From positions 1 through 64,000 of the forward strand of contig JAIQDT010006437.1 of assembly GCA_021521415.1 (NCBI GenBank): a stretch of 64,000 nt of DNA, in the 5' to 3' direction. How positions within the stretch are numbered: the first letter of the stretch is position 1; every line of letters begins with the position of its first letter. The notes under the pieces are model-generated. The model saw only the letters and a list, made by a program, of their open reading frames with translations. It was not told the origin of the DNA and did not search any database. The translations under genes and the position numbers were made by a program. Source of the stretch: Bidens hawaiensis (taxonomy: Eukaryota; Streptophyta; Magnoliopsida; Asterales; Asteraceae). Shown piece by piece: positions 22,250 to 34,481 of the stretch.

Positions 22250-24541
22250 TGTCACACCCGGCCCTGAGCGGCGGAAACAGCCGGGCGCGCGCGAGTGGGA
22301 ATTGATACTTAAGCACGGGCCATTGCAAACATTCAAAGTAAGATTTTCATTGCGCATGAAAAGTTTAATACAGATACATTACATTGTTTAAAAATTACAT
22401 AAAAACATCCAAGTATAAAAATTGTTGAAGATTTCCACGCCATATCCCCATGCGCGGCGGGAACAACCACGCGCATCGAAGGGATAGAACTAAAATCTTC
22501 CAAAAAGCTAGTTTAGATGTTTAGCGTGAGGTGCTCTAAGTGTGACTCCATGCGCTACCTAGTTATCTCCTGAAAGACACGTAAAAACATTTGAATCAGT
22601 ATAAACTGAGTGAGTTCACAAGTCTTAGTAACTTGATAAATCGTATTGCATCAATAATCTTGATACAAATCATTCTGAAACATAATTCTGATAGCATCAT
22701 TAAAACACATGCTTGGTAAAACATAGTTATATCAACATATTCTGATAAAATCGTTCCGCGGGTTACGCGCGAACATTTCTGGGAACTGTGCTCGTCTATG
22801 CAAAGTGGCGCTGCCACTACGAGCTAAAATAAGTAATACCGTCCCGCGGGTTACGCGCGAACGTTTCAGGAACATGTGCTCGTCCATGCAAAGTGGCGCT
22901 GCCACTACGAGCTAAAATAATAATTCCGTCCCGCGGGTTACGCGCGGACGTTGTGCCGGAAAACAAGGCGCTCGTCCATGCAAAGAGGCGCGACCCCTAC
23001 GAGCGGGTTCAAACCCATAGTACTGCCCCATGACCATACTAGGCACTCGTCCATGCAAAGAGGTGCGACCCCTACGAGTGGGTGGATCAAACCAGCAGTC
23101 CCTACCCTTAGAGTTCCAATGGTAAAGTGATCACTTACTCGAGTTCTAGCGCACATACATCGAAAACCTTAGATAACCGTTTGCATTACTCAACATGAAA
23201 CATAACTTAAACACATAATCGCTTGCATAGCTTGTAAGTATACCGTGATAAAACATTATTTAGGTACGTGTCCCTCGCCCCGAAAACAGTTTAAAATAGT
23301 GAAAATAGGGGCTGTGAGACTCACCTGTGGTTCTTGTTAAGGGATTAATCGAGATTCGGGTTTTCTTGGTGTTGGCCTCGGAATTGAAGGTCTAGAATAC
23401 GATTAAATAACAAGAAGTATATATATTAAGATCAAGAAATAGGAGAATATGAGGTTTGGAAAGTAGATCTCAAGTTTATAACCTCGGCTTACCTAGTAAC
23501 TGGGACGGAATCGAAAATAACGGATGCTCGGGAGATGCTTAGTGCAAGTTTGCAGTTCTTTGGAGTGTGTTTTGGGTGATAATTTAGGTTACAAATTTAT
23601 AGGCAAACTCAAGGGAACACAATCCCTTGCTTTAGGGGATTGAAATCTTCTCATATCTAGGTGTAATGATGATAAAGTATGGAAATTATTATTGTTTATT
23701 GTTTACTTAAAAGTGGAGGAGTGGACAAAAGATCTTGATTTGATTTGGACAGGACATGCAGGTCTGGGGTTGGTGAGAATAGGGTGGCTGACAGTTGACT
23801 TTTCATGTTACAGTGTGCTTTTTCAGGTACTTTTGTCAGTGTACAGTAAAAAGTGGAAAATCTCTGAAACACGCTACTGTTTCCTTTTGGGCGGGAGTAA
23901 TCTCCTTATGTCTGGAGAATAGACTAAGTGTTCTGTGCGCATCACTTTGTGCGCATAGCTTTCTGCGTGAAGGACATTTCTTTGCTGCGGGTAGGTGCGT
24001 AACCTTCTCGCAGTTAGGGACATTGAGTTTCATTTGTAGATTCTCCAGGTGGTCTTGGTATTTCAACATAGTGATCAGTTATGTTGAAGTCAATTCCATC
24101 TTGGAGCTTCAGACAAACTAGCTCTCAATGTTCCCGCCATGCGGGGAGGTTAGTTCCCTTCCGCACGCGCATAAACGATGTAGGATGCACCCGCCTTAGC
24201 ATCATGCGGGATGGTCAACCCATAGACAACATAACGTTTAAGTTACATGAAAACATAAAGCCAAAACATTCACGCATGGCGCATATAACATATGCTCACG
24301 CTGGTTCTTAACATGGTGCACTCGCGCAGGTTGCACATAACAAATGCACGCGCTGACTAACATGGCGCGCTCGCGCAGGGCGCACATAACAAATGCACGC
24401 GCTGACTAACATGGCGCGCTCGCGCAGGGCGCACATAACAAATGCACGCGCTGACTAACATGGCGCGCTTAATATTCACAATCACCTAATTATTAGGTTG
24501 ATTACCTAGTTTAAGGGATTGGGAATTTACCGGGTGTCACA
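22250..24541 (-). repeat. 5' LTR of the young Tekay element
   Basis: 2,292 bp, same length as 15257-17548 and equal to it at every position I compared except 24320. It would carry the promoter for the gag-pol RNA. The 86-bp array is at about 22755-23088 and the 49-bp array at 24305-24468. Confidence 0.95.
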
Positions 24542-24546
24542 AAACC
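24542..24546. repeat. Target-site duplication AAACC, right copy
   Basis: Matches 15252-15256. Confidence 0.9.
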
Positions 24547-25341
24547 ATTGCCAATGCGATCAGGCTCCGGCCGCTACGACGGTCGTATGATCATACTATA
24601 ATGAGATTATGTTGGACTTCTCTGAATGCGATTCAAGTAAGCAAGTAAGCAAATAGCAAGTAACAAACATTCATTCAATTGATACACAACACAAATATCA
24701 CAGTTTGCGTTTAAGGAATAATAAGATAAATAATTTGATAAATGGTACGCAGGTGTCCCCAAAACATTTGAAAACAAGTAAAATAGGGGAGTGATTACTC
24801 ACCTGATTGGATGAACGAAGTAAGTGACGATGGGGGAGAGATGAATCCTTCGGGATATACCGTCAAGGATTCCTAATTAAATAATATAATATTAAATTAA
24901 TATAAGAGATATAGCATAATTTAATATTATGAGTTGTTAACAAAAGAGATAAGACGTATAATAGATTTGAGATTTCGATGTTATTTATGTTATGTTGTGA
25001 TTAGAATGGTTATTGATTCCTACGGTTGTTATTATTATTGCAAAGATTAATATTATCAATTATCATTTATAAGAAACATCACTTTTTATTATTTACAAAA
25101 TCACCTTTAAAATAAAAGCAATATTTAATAAATACTAAAACAACTTTAAAGAATTAAGATATAAGATATGCTTAAAATAATAATATATAAATAAATAAAT
25201 ATAACATGTATTAAAATATAAATAAATAAATAAATACATAAACAATCATAATAATGATGGGTAATTATTTAGATATAATATGTAGTAAGATGTGAATAAA
25301 ATTTGTTTGAATCTTTTATAAGAATATAATTAATAAGTTTA

Positions 25342-25349
<8 letters not shown>

Positions 25350-25387
<38 letters not shown>

Positions 25388-25395
25388 ATATAAAT
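25350..25395. repeat. TA microsatellite
   Basis: Nearly pure TA run in AT-rich spacer. Confidence 0.85.
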
Positions 25396-25688
25396 ATGAG
25401 CAAGTTTATAAAAATGTTCAAAGACGAGAAACGTGAATTAAAGTGTCGGGTTTTATATAAAAAGAATAAGGCCCACTATTATTAAAATATACTTATAATA
25501 CTTATAATTATATATATATATATATACACACGTAACAAAAGCTTTTAACCAAATTTTGGCAAAAGACGTAACGTAATGAACATTAATATTGTTTATTTAT
25601 AGCTAATCATTAAATCATCCTTTATTAAAATTAATTGCGTTGATTAACAAAAAGACTAATAAAAATATACCTAAAATACTCAGTGGCC

Positions 25689-25749
25689 GGGTTCAAACCC
25701 ATGACAACCAGGTCCCAAATCACATACACAGCCATCTGCTCTAACCTGG
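25689..25749 (-). other. tRNA-like or SINE-like Pol III boxes
   Basis: On the minus strand TGCCAGGTTAGAGCAGA (A-box-like) is followed after about 30 nt by GGGTTTGAACCC (B-box-like). The flanks do not form a tRNA acceptor stem, so a SINE or decayed tRNA fragment is more likely than a tRNA gene. Confidence 0.3.
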
Positions 25750-26400
25750 CAATTGATTAATAAATGGAAACAAATTTATATAAACAAGAACGTATAGAAT
25801 CCTCCAAACTATAAACCCTAATTCGTAAACTCGATCAATTCGTCATAGATAGTCCAATTAACGTTAGGGGTTTTGTTACTGAAACAAAAACGAATGCAAT
25901 CATATAATCGGTTACCTTATACAGACTCGTATTGATAGTGAATCACGAACAACACCCGACGGCCCAAACGCGAACAAGAAAGGGTGTCTGCGGGCTTCGA
26001 TAATTAAATTGATTATGGGGGAACGGTAGGCGATGATCCAAGGAGGGTGAAGTAGCGATTAATTGAATTATGGTGAAGATTTATCGTATATTCTTAGAAG
26101 AGTGTTTGTCGGCTGTTAATATAAACAAATATGATTTGTTCCATATTGATATAACTTAATTAGATGATTCGGTGTGCTGATTTTGGAAGGATTAACGAGT
26201 AATGCGATTCAATTTCCATATTAGACGCGAAGATTAAGGTGCAAGCTAAGGAACGGTTAATCGGGTTGCGGGTTTGGGTGTGATAAACGGGTATAGGTTT
26301 GGGTAATTGGGTCAAAATATCAAAACTTGCAAATTCAGTCCTTGAAGTTATGGTATGGAAAGAAAGTTGGGTTAAATCTAAATGAAACAAACAACCCCTA

Positions 26401-27830
26401 ATTGTATATTTTTACATATTATATATAAAATATAACATAACTCATTACAGTCTGTAATAGTATTATCATAAAGTGTGTATCCACATATCTACGGTGAGCT
26501 AACAAAAAAAGCTGGATAAAAAAAGCTGGATCGACATTTTATTAAGGTATACAACAGATTTTAAAATGAGTTTTTTTTTTCTAAAATTATTTTTGGCATA
26601 AAATTTAAATACATGATAATATCACAGTACAATATTTGTATTTATATACAATTTATAAAAAAAACGCAATCACACACTAAATGGGTGTATTTATCTTTAT
26701 TATCAAAACATAAAGAGCAATAAATGAAATTAAATCGTAAATCAACTAATCTTTGTAAAACTAACATGAAGAAAATTAATGCATACCCAACAAATCGCTT
26801 AGAGCCAAGAAGTGTATTGACATGAGAAAATTATCAAATACGAATCTAACGTAGAGATGTTTAAGAAAAATAAGGCCCCCTTAAGTATGATGGTCTAAGT
26901 GTCTAAGTTCTTACTTCTTACCTTATTTCGTTTTTTAATCGAGCTCTCACATAATGGCTAATAATGTATCTAATATTTATTAATAAATCTTTTAAAATCA
27001 ATTTTAAAGAAATCATGAACGTAAAATATTAGTGGTAGTGTAATCTATGTCTATACTATATATAATACATAAGTAATGGCAGATTAAGAGTTATATAATT
27101 TCTAACGTATAAGGGACATGTTTATAAAGGGGTAAATTAGTTTTTTAAATATAATCCACTCACGTTAATTTGATTTTAACAAATATAATTACAAATATGG
27201 AACCTCAACTTTACTCAAATTTTATAATTTAAGAAATACTCACAACTTTGACCTCTCATGTTTACCCACATTTAACTCAACTTTATCTTTTTTTATATTA
27301 ATTTTATGTTTTACAAAAATATGATTAAAAAAATCCGAGCATACCCATTTGAACGAGCTTATTTTTGTTGACATTACAATATAATTATTTTTTTTTCAAA
27401 TCAGATGAATGGTTTGAAATGTACAAATTATTACTGCATGAATATATGCATGAATGTACAAGTTTTTTAAATTTAAATGTTTATAATTTCATCCCATTAA
27501 TTACATATCTAACCTTTATCTATTTGATAAAAAAAACACAAATAAACTTGTTACAATTAAAAAAGATTTCACTTATCAATATATTCTATGATTTAATGTA
27601 CAACTTTGACCTCTCGTGTATGCTCAAATATTACTCAACTTTATTCTTTTTTTATTCATTTTATATGTTTTATAAAAATATAATTAATAGTACTCAAGTT
27701 ATATAGATATAAAAATAATCAAGACGATCTCAACTTTAAGATTTCAAATTTAGTTTGGAGTTGTGCTGAGTCGGTTTGGTGTAAAGTTTAAATCGAGCTA
27801 GCCTTGGCTCGCTAACAAACCTTACATTAA
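26401..27830. other. AT-rich spacer, nothing recognised
   Basis: Very AT-rich with homopolymer runs. A 113-codon frame at 27365-27706 is Phe/Tyr/Asn/Leu-rich in the way random AT-rich DNA is, and I do not support it as a gene. Confidence 0.5.
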
Positions 27831-28534
27831 AATGTTATTTCCGCTAAATCATGCGGATACTCGACTTTTCATCTTTATATATGTGAATCGGACAGGGCTA
27901 GCTTATGTTGGACTTGTGATGCAAAGGTTCATTCGGCTAACTTTCTGGTAGCACGACACTCAAGGAGTCTTGTTTGTGAAATATGTGAGTCTGAGACGCC
28001 GTGGAGTTCGTCCGGCGAGGCGATTTGCGGAACTTGTGATGTAGAAGTAGTTTCCGGTGAAGATGTTATAGCAGAAGGAGTTGGAGGTAATGGTGATGGT
28101 GATGGTGATGGTGATGAGATTGATATTAACCGGGTGTTTGCGTGGCCTCCACCGGCAGTGAGCACCTCTAGCACCGAAGATTCAGATTCGCTAAAGCGAA
28201 AGCATCAGAAGGTTGTTGACTATAACTTTCACGAGGTACCGTTCTTGCTAAAATCTTCATTTTGGATCATATCCAATTTCAGTCGATACCACGGCCCCAA
28301 TTTCACATTAATAAATTAATACTAAAACATGATCTAAAATTAACAAGTTAATATTCCTTTTTATAACAGGAAGAGATCGATTCTTCATCAGTGAACATAG
28401 ACCACTACAAGTCATCGTCAACGGTTGGAGATCGAAAGAAACTCCGTGACTGGAATATAATATCCGAGGAGAACATGGGTAAATCAAGGACAACTGTCAA
28501 ATTGGACTTAAACTTACCGAGTTACCGGCTATAG
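27831..28534 (+). pseudogene. B-box zinc-finger gene without a start
   Basis: Two exons (27831-28235 and 28370-28534) encode a plant B-box zinc-finger transcriptional regulator like the BBX28-31 group. The B box reads YICESDRASLCWTCDAKVH then SANFLVARH, which supplies every metal ligand except the first C-x2-C pair. A second cysteine cluster follows (CEICESETPW, then CGTCDVEV), then an acidic GDGDGDGDE stretch. Exon 2 ends KLDLNLPSYRL, a DLNL/LxLxL-type EAR repression motif. No in-frame ATG precedes the B box (in-frame TAA at 27828), and the sequence before it does not look like a B-box start. So the 5' end was lost or an upstream exon was missed. The intron has GT-AG ends and keeps the frame, so the rest looks recently functional. 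Confidence 0.75.
28236..28369 (+). other. Intron of the B-box gene
   Basis: 134 bp, donor GAG|GTACCG, acceptor TTTTATAACAG|GAAGAG. Splicing joins two open frames in phase and gives a C-terminus expected for this family. Confidence 0.75.
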
Positions 28535-28707
28535 AGTAGTTTGCGTTTTCAGTTTTATTTTGCCATTTTTATTTCTTTTTCTACAAGGATTTGAGTACGC
28601 CATTAAACTTGATAATTTGCCAATACTTGTTACAAATTGAGTAATTGACAACCGGTTGATGATATATAATTAGCCCATAACAAATCGTTTTGGATGTTAA
28701 ATACATA

Positions 28708-28746
<39 letters not shown>

Positions 28747-28749
28747 CAA

Positions 28750-28789
<40 letters not shown>

Positions 28790-28806
28790 CAATATATATA
28801 TATATA
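28535..28806. repeat. B-box gene 3' flank and TA microsatellites
   Basis: Presumed 3' UTR followed from 28712 by long TA runs broken by ACATACAAA. The transposon at 28807 is inserted at the end of this microsatellite. Confidence 0.6.
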
Positions 28807-31047
28807 GGGTAAGTATCCTAAAAGAATCAAATGAAAATTGAGAACCATGAAAACCAATATAGTCCATATATTTAGAAAACAAGGGGTTTTTTATAATTAT
28901 GGTATTTTTGTAAAAATGAAAAGTATGAAGGGGCAATTATGGAGTTTCATATTTTATATTTAACAAACGTAGCATATCACCAGTGCGATCAAACCATGTT
29001 TAGGGTTTGAAACTTTTTCTCTAATATGTGCCTCCATACGAACAAAGGGTTTCAACTTCCAACAATCGGAATCAATATCCACTAGAATGAGTCAATCCGT
29101 CGTGTTTTATGTAAGAATTGCGAACCGTAGTTCTTTGATTAGTGTTATTTTGAAAGAATTTTGGCATGAAGCATGAAATTAAACGAGTTTTGGTTGATTT
29201 TGAGCTTTAATTGTGGTTAATTATGTCTTTGTTTGTTATTCGTAGATCGATTATGAGGTTTTGTGTTATTATGAGTGAAATTGTATGATAGGTTGAGTAA
29301 TTGAGTCTGTACAGGTTTAACACATCCAATTTAGAACCTAATTTATAGTTTTATTTACAATTAGGTTAGGGATATCATGATTTGCAAGTGTAGAGACATT
29401 TAGAGGAGGTCAATTTGGTTGATTTTGAGTTTTAGTTGTTGATTTTATTGATGTGAATATGTGATGTTGGGAATGACTTGATTTTGTTGATTTATATTGT
29501 TGTTAATTGCTCACGTATGTTCTTTTGTTTTTTAAATTGTAGTGTATAATTAGTTTGTTAAATAAAATATGTACATATGTGTATATGGTTGCATTTTGTT
29601 TATAAAATGGCATTATAAGTTAGTTTATCACTATAGTTGTTTTAAAAAAGTCACTATACAGTATTGAATAAAATGATTGTTTATTAGAGAATATTACATA
29701 TATGTATATATTGGCATAAAAAGTATTCAAACTTTTATAATACGCTTTTTTTTATTATACATATACGTACATTTTTTTGTTTTAAATGTAGCTATAGATA
29801 TATTTGCATATTTATACATTTGATATTGTTTGTCTACATTGCACGCTTGCGGTTGAAAAGGTAGGACCAAGTGGCAATGGAAAAGACGGAAAGCCCGATT
29901 CTAATGAAGAAATATTTATAAGGGATTTAGTAGGAAATAAAATAAAAAATTCTTAAAGAATATAAAGATAAAGATAAAGTTGTTAAAGAAAGAAAGGTTG
30001 ATTAAAAAAAGTATCAATAAAGAAAATAAAGAAACCTGAACGTATTGTAAGCATTACATATATGCTTAGTGTTTTTATTGTTTAATAACATATGTATATA
30101 CACAAGATCACCTGAAAGGAAAGAAATGGCTAAATATTGTGAGCATACGTATATGTACAATATGAGTATACATGTATGTATAATTAGTGTAACCTTGTAG
30201 TTACATGTTTTAAATTGAGATGGCACATATGTGTATAGTCAGTATATCTTAACAATATATGTTCATCTCTGTAGTGGGTCATGACTTGTTTTCGGTCACT
30301 TATTTAAGTATGATCACTTTATGTGTTTAATTTAAATATATGTATAATACTTGGGTATGAAATTAAATTTGTAGGAAGTTTAGATACAAAAATACATATG
30401 TGTAAAATATGTTGGTATAATATATAATGGATTTAGAAATTTGAAGTAAAAAAATAGCATAGAAAGACAAGATCATCCGGAAGACAAGAAATGCTAAATA
30501 TTGCGATTATATATATGTGTATAATATGATTATGCATGTATGTTGTACAATATGATTATGCATGCATGTATAATCAATGTGTAAAAATCATTTAGTTACA
30601 TGTTTAAAGTTGAGATGGTGCATACATGTATAGTCATTGTGTGTTCATCTCTATAAATAAATGTATTAACCTGTGGTTTTCTGTTACTTATTTAAGTATG
30701 ATTACTTGATGGGTTGAATTAAAATATAAGTTTAATATTTTGGTTTTAAAGGAAATTTGCAGGAAGCCTGGATACAAAAGTACATATGTGTATAATGTGT
30801 TGGAATTATATATTGGATTTGAAAATTTGAAGCAAAAACATAATATGAAAGACAAGATTACTAGAAGAAAAGAGAGGCTAAATATTTTGATTATACATAT
30901 GTGTACAATATGATTATACATATACGTATAATAAGTGTAAAAACCTTTTAGTTACATGTTTTAAATTAAGATGGTACATATGTGTATAAGACGTTGGTAT
31001 TATATAATAGAAACTGCTTGTACATATATGTATAATGATTTAGTGTT

Positions 31048-31371
31048 TTGTTACTTTTAGGTTGTGTATATACTACTTGTGATGGGCTACATAACAAGAG
31101 AACAATTACTTTTTGGACGAAAGATAAACTAGAGAGAAGAGAAAAACAAGAAATGAGGAATGGTGGGTTTGGATTAGGTAAATTGAGTGAACTATACGAG
31201 GATGAACTTAATTATGATATTGAAAATGAAGATGAGAGTGCATATAAAAGCAGTTTTGGGACTCAGTGCATGCACTCAAGAAGAAATATAGAAGCAAAGG
31301 AGCTACAAGAGAGTGAGAAGAAATATTTGTTAAAGACTATGAAAACTTGGGGTTTAAACTTATATTACTGA
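31048..31371 (+). other. Unrecognised ORF inside the transposon
   Basis: A 107-codon frame with no recognised domain. The first dozen residues are hydrophobic, and the rest is charged and Glu/Lys-rich (LERREKQEMRNGGFGLGKL, ELQESEKKYLLKTMKTWG), a composition less random than neighbouring AT-rich frames. The frame opens at a non-ATG codon in the genomic sequence and might be an exon of a lost transposon gene. Function unknown. Confidence 0.3.
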
Positions 31372-32049
31372 GGAACAAATTATCATTGTGTTTTAACTTC
31401 TTAGTATATTGATGGAATAGTTTACCAATGAAAGTTGACTATGAGTGTTTGTTTGCAATATCTTTTGTGTACATATCTGCATAATGTTGAAATTAAGCTG
31501 TTAACAAATACACAATATGCTAATATATGTATACGTATAAATTACTAAATATACATATATGTATAATTTGTGATGGATTTGTCTATTCTAATAACTAATA
31601 AGCAAAACATAAGTAATACTATAGCAAAAGTACAAGATTGGCTGAAACAGAAAGTCTAAATAATAATTAAAATAGTAAAAAATCCATTTAAAAAAATAAT
31701 AGCTATATTCACTATTGAAACTGTCCTATGTCTTTTGTAGACTTATTTATTATAAAATTTAGTTGATTAACGAAAATGAGTAATTTCAGTTACGTATAAA
31801 TATGTAAATTCTAGGCAATATACATATATGTATAATTTGTAAAAATATACGTTTATGTATAATGTATATATTATACATATATGTATAATAACATTCAAAA
31901 TCAAAATTAACACTTCTATTCAATACATATACTAATACAAAGTTAAACGCCAATTAATAACAATTGCAACAACAATAGTAATTTCTTATTTGAACATCAA
32001 TGTAAAACATATTTATTGAAGCACTACAAACTAATATCTACCAAATGAT

Positions 32050-32530
32050 CTACTACACTTATTCTTCATAATCATCATTTGTTTCTTCTTCATTTGTACC
32101 GTCAACTATTTCTTTCTTATTTTGTTTCATCCATGCCCTCATATGTTGTTTCCTTATTTTCTTTCACAAGTTTACCTAATTACACAGGACAATTCCTAGA
32201 ATCGTGACCACTTACTCATTTTCTATAAAAATTGTACTTATTATATATCTCAAATATATAATCTATATACAATGTTGAAACACACCTGTCTTTTATAGAC
32301 TTTTATATTTGATTTCAGCACAATATACATATATGTATAATCTATAAAAAAATATACATATATGTATAATCTATATGTTATACACATATGTATAATAACA
32401 TTTAAAATCAGAAAATAATACTTCTATTCAAAACATATACTTCTCTTCTTTTTGCTCTTTATTTGCCCTTCTCACATGAACCATTCAGACTTTTATTTTT
32501 TCCACGGCCTTTGTTTCATACAATACTTGT
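32050..32530 (-). pseudogene. Remnant resembling a FAR1/MULE protein C-terminus
   Basis: Read on the minus strand, this stretch contains KGRGKNKS (about 32500) and, further downstream, SGHDSRNCPV (about 32190-32215) followed by acidic residues. This order resembles the C-terminus of FAR1-related proteins and Mutator-type transposases, where a KG.GK block precedes a C-x2-C..GHdsRnCP zinc knuckle. The first cysteines are lost and stops interrupt every frame. A second copy of the KG..K region lies at 32750-32860. Weak call from short motifs only. Confidence 0.3.
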
Positions 32531-34060
32531 TAGCAAAACTATGAATGCTACTTGGAAGAGTATCTTTACTCCATTGCGGGTTACTTTTAATTTATAAACA
32601 TTGCTGAAACTGGTTGTGTCTTTTATAGACCTACTTATTTGAAAATACAGTACAATATACATATATGTATAATGTGTAAAAATATACATATATGTATAAT
32701 CTACATATTATACACATATGTATAATAAAATTCAAAATCTAAAAAATAGTACTTGTATTCAAAACATACAATTCTTGTCTTCTTCTTGCTTTTTTCCCCT
32801 TCTCACGTAGAACAATTAGACATTTATTTTTTCCACAACCTTTGTTTACAACAAATTTCTTATAGAAGCAAATGAGTTTATATAACTGAAAGTGTTTTTA
32901 CAATTATATAGTATGATTATACATATATGTTTTGTTATTCCTCATATGTTGTTTCCTATGTTTCTTTCTTGATGTCTTCACGAGCAACAAGATAACAATG
33001 TATTCCATCCACTTATATGTTTTCCTTATGTCCTTATCTTTTGTTCCTCGCATTTCTTTCCTGAGTTCTTGGTGAGCAACATGATAACTATGTATTCCAT
33101 CCACCACCTCTCGAGTTAGAATGTAACACAAAAGCAGTTCGTACCGCTACCATCAGTGTCACAATTAACGAAGTGATTATACATATATGTATAAATGTAT
33201 AATATCATAACAGAAACTAAAATTCACGACAAAACTAAATGACCAAACTTAACAAAAAATCAATTTTAAGCGTCCGATTCTTATTGTTATATACCCAATT
33301 TAGAGGAGAACAAAAATAGGGTTTTCCCAAAATTACTCGAAAACCGAACCGAAAATTAACCTAAACTGAGGCCTATTTGCTGAAATGGGTCGGTCTTTAG
33401 GTCCCATATATATGCACTCTTAGGTTCAGGTTGGTCCTCAGGTTATACTGAGGTGAACCATAAAGTATAAGACAGGCCCGAAATCAAGTTGTGTTTTAAA
33501 CTCATACAGACATTTGATCGAGCATATGGCGTGCATGTATTCAATACAGTGAAGAACAGTTAAAATTTGTTCCATTCAAAACCAAAGTCAGTTTTTTTAC
33601 ACATATAATATCACTAATAAAAACATTGATGGTTTAATATGTTATTACATAAGAATTCACAATTAACTATTAATAACATCAAAGCATAAATTTGACTCAT
33701 AGTAGTAAAAAAACACAAATTTTGTAGTTGATTTTACCTTTAGTATCTCCATATTGTTTTCTCAGCTTCATCTTTCAAAGTATGAATCTTATTCAAAGTT
33801 TTTATGATCTTTTAATCCTGAAAAAATGTTTAATTAGAGTTTTTGTTTAGCTCCAACATAAATTCTCTTATCAAATTAGGAATAAACTAGTTTATCAATT
33901 CTGTCATTGTGTTATACAAATTAATTATCAATTTTAGACCTTTATTAAATCTGCAAGTTTCAGCAGATAACTTTATCATCATGAGGTAAACAATAACTAT
34001 GAATAATACATATACCAAAGATTAAATTGCCAATATAATCAATCTGATTGTTAATTATAC

Positions 34061-34258
34061 CTAATTGATTGAAAATAACATGCCACCGACGATCTCTTTC
34101 CAACCTCCGTCCATCGGTTTTCCGTAGCCGGAGAAAGTCTCTGGAACCGGACGGGAATCATCGTAAATGTTCTTCAACAAATCGTCCATGTTCATCGAAA
34201 TCAAATTACCATTGTGATCGGAGGCATGATGATGATGGTGACGTTTACAAGAAAACAC
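34061..34258 (-). pseudogene. Fragment resembling an ABI5/AREB-type bZIP
   Basis: A 65-codon minus-strand frame contains GNLISMNMDDLLKNIY and GWKEIVGG. The first matches the conserved SMN.DELLKNI block, and the second the VW.EIV-type block, of group A bZIP factors (ABI5, AREB/ABF, DPBF), which act in abscisic-acid signalling. The two blocks lie in the right order but only about 25 residues apart, and no bZIP domain is present. It lies inside the large transposon near its right end, so it is most likely a captured gene piece. The recognition rests on two short motifs. Confidence 0.45.
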
Positions 34259-34481
34259 ACATACCTTATGGCTAATAGAGATGGTGATTGGCGGATGATA
34301 ATGTTAGAGATGCCAAATTTCCAGTTATTCAAAAGATGAATATTCCCTTAATTGCCCCTCCTTATTTAAATTTACTAAAAATCGGTTGCCATAAAATGAG
34401 TGGTTGAGAATGGTTCTCAAGAGTTCTCAATTTTCAAATGGTTCTCATATGATCCCAATCATATATATATATATATATATA

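Larger units (their letters stand above)
15257..24541 (-). mobile_element. Complete young Del/Tekay-type chromovirus
   Basis: A full-length 9,285-bp Ty3/Gypsy element on the minus strand. It has two 2,292-bp LTRs, a 5-bp target duplication AAACC (15252-15256 and 24542-24546), a Met-tRNA primer-binding site, a polypurine tract, and one uninterrupted gag-pol frame ending in a chromodomain. The LTRs differ by only one base that I could find (G at 17327, A at 24320, a CpG site). With that one difference and a commonly used plant rate of 1.3e-8 per site per year the insertion would be in the order of ten to twenty thousand years old. All parts needed for movement appear present. Confidence 0.95.
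24547..26400 (-). mobile_element. Right part of the split LTR, then AT-rich spacer
   Basis: The first 300 bp continue the LTR interrupted at 15256. Further on the sequence is AT-rich, with a TA microsatellite at about 25350-25395 and a GC-richer patch at 25900-26050 that could still be LTR. I cannot place the end of the LTR, and I see no gene. Confidence 0.4.
30050..33195. repeat. Dispersed ACATATATGTATAAT-like palindromes
   Basis: At least 25 copies of words such as TACATATATGTATAAT, TACATATGTGTATAAT and ACACATATGTATAATA occur at irregular intervals (for example 30781, 31021, 31552, 31820, 31870, 32326, 32352, 32656, 32682, 33177). The full form TTATACATATATGTATAA is a perfect palindrome. 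They occur also in the two small elements at 34.7-34.8 and 35.29-35.43 kb. Confidence 0.75.
28807..34460. mobile_element. Large inverted-repeat transposon in TA repeats
   Basis: The left end (GGGTAAGTATCC.., then AATGAAAATTGAGAACCA) matches the complement of the right end (GGGATCATATGAGAACCA, then TTTGAAAATTGAGAAC at about 34400-34460). Both ends sit against TA microsatellites (28712-28806 and 34461-34481). The 5.65-kb interior has no intact transposase. It contains many copies of an ACATATATGTATAAT-like palindrome, duplicated blocks of about 330 bp (32.3-32.8 kb) and gene-like fragments (32.1-32.5 kb and 34.06-34.26 kb). The same end sequences and palindromes recur in the two small elements to its right, so the three form one family. 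Superfamily unknown; the FAR1-like remnants hint at a Mutator-type origin. Confidence 0.6.

Noticed and set aside
22596..24311. Several short ORFs repeated identically in both LTRs of the young Tekay element (72-108 codons)
   Set aside because: They exist twice only because the LTRs are nearly identical, overlap each other on both strands, and show no domain or start context.
25689..25749. A tRNA gene
   Set aside because: A- and B-box-like words are present, but the flanks cannot form an acceptor stem; a SINE or tRNA relic is more likely.
27365..27706. A 113-codon ORF that looks like a membrane protein
   Set aside because: AT-rich DNA gives Phe/Tyr/Leu/Ile-rich frames by chance; no start context and no family resemblance.
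28630..28936. ORFs of Tyr/Ile repeats on the minus strand
   Set aside because: Pure translation of TA microsatellites.
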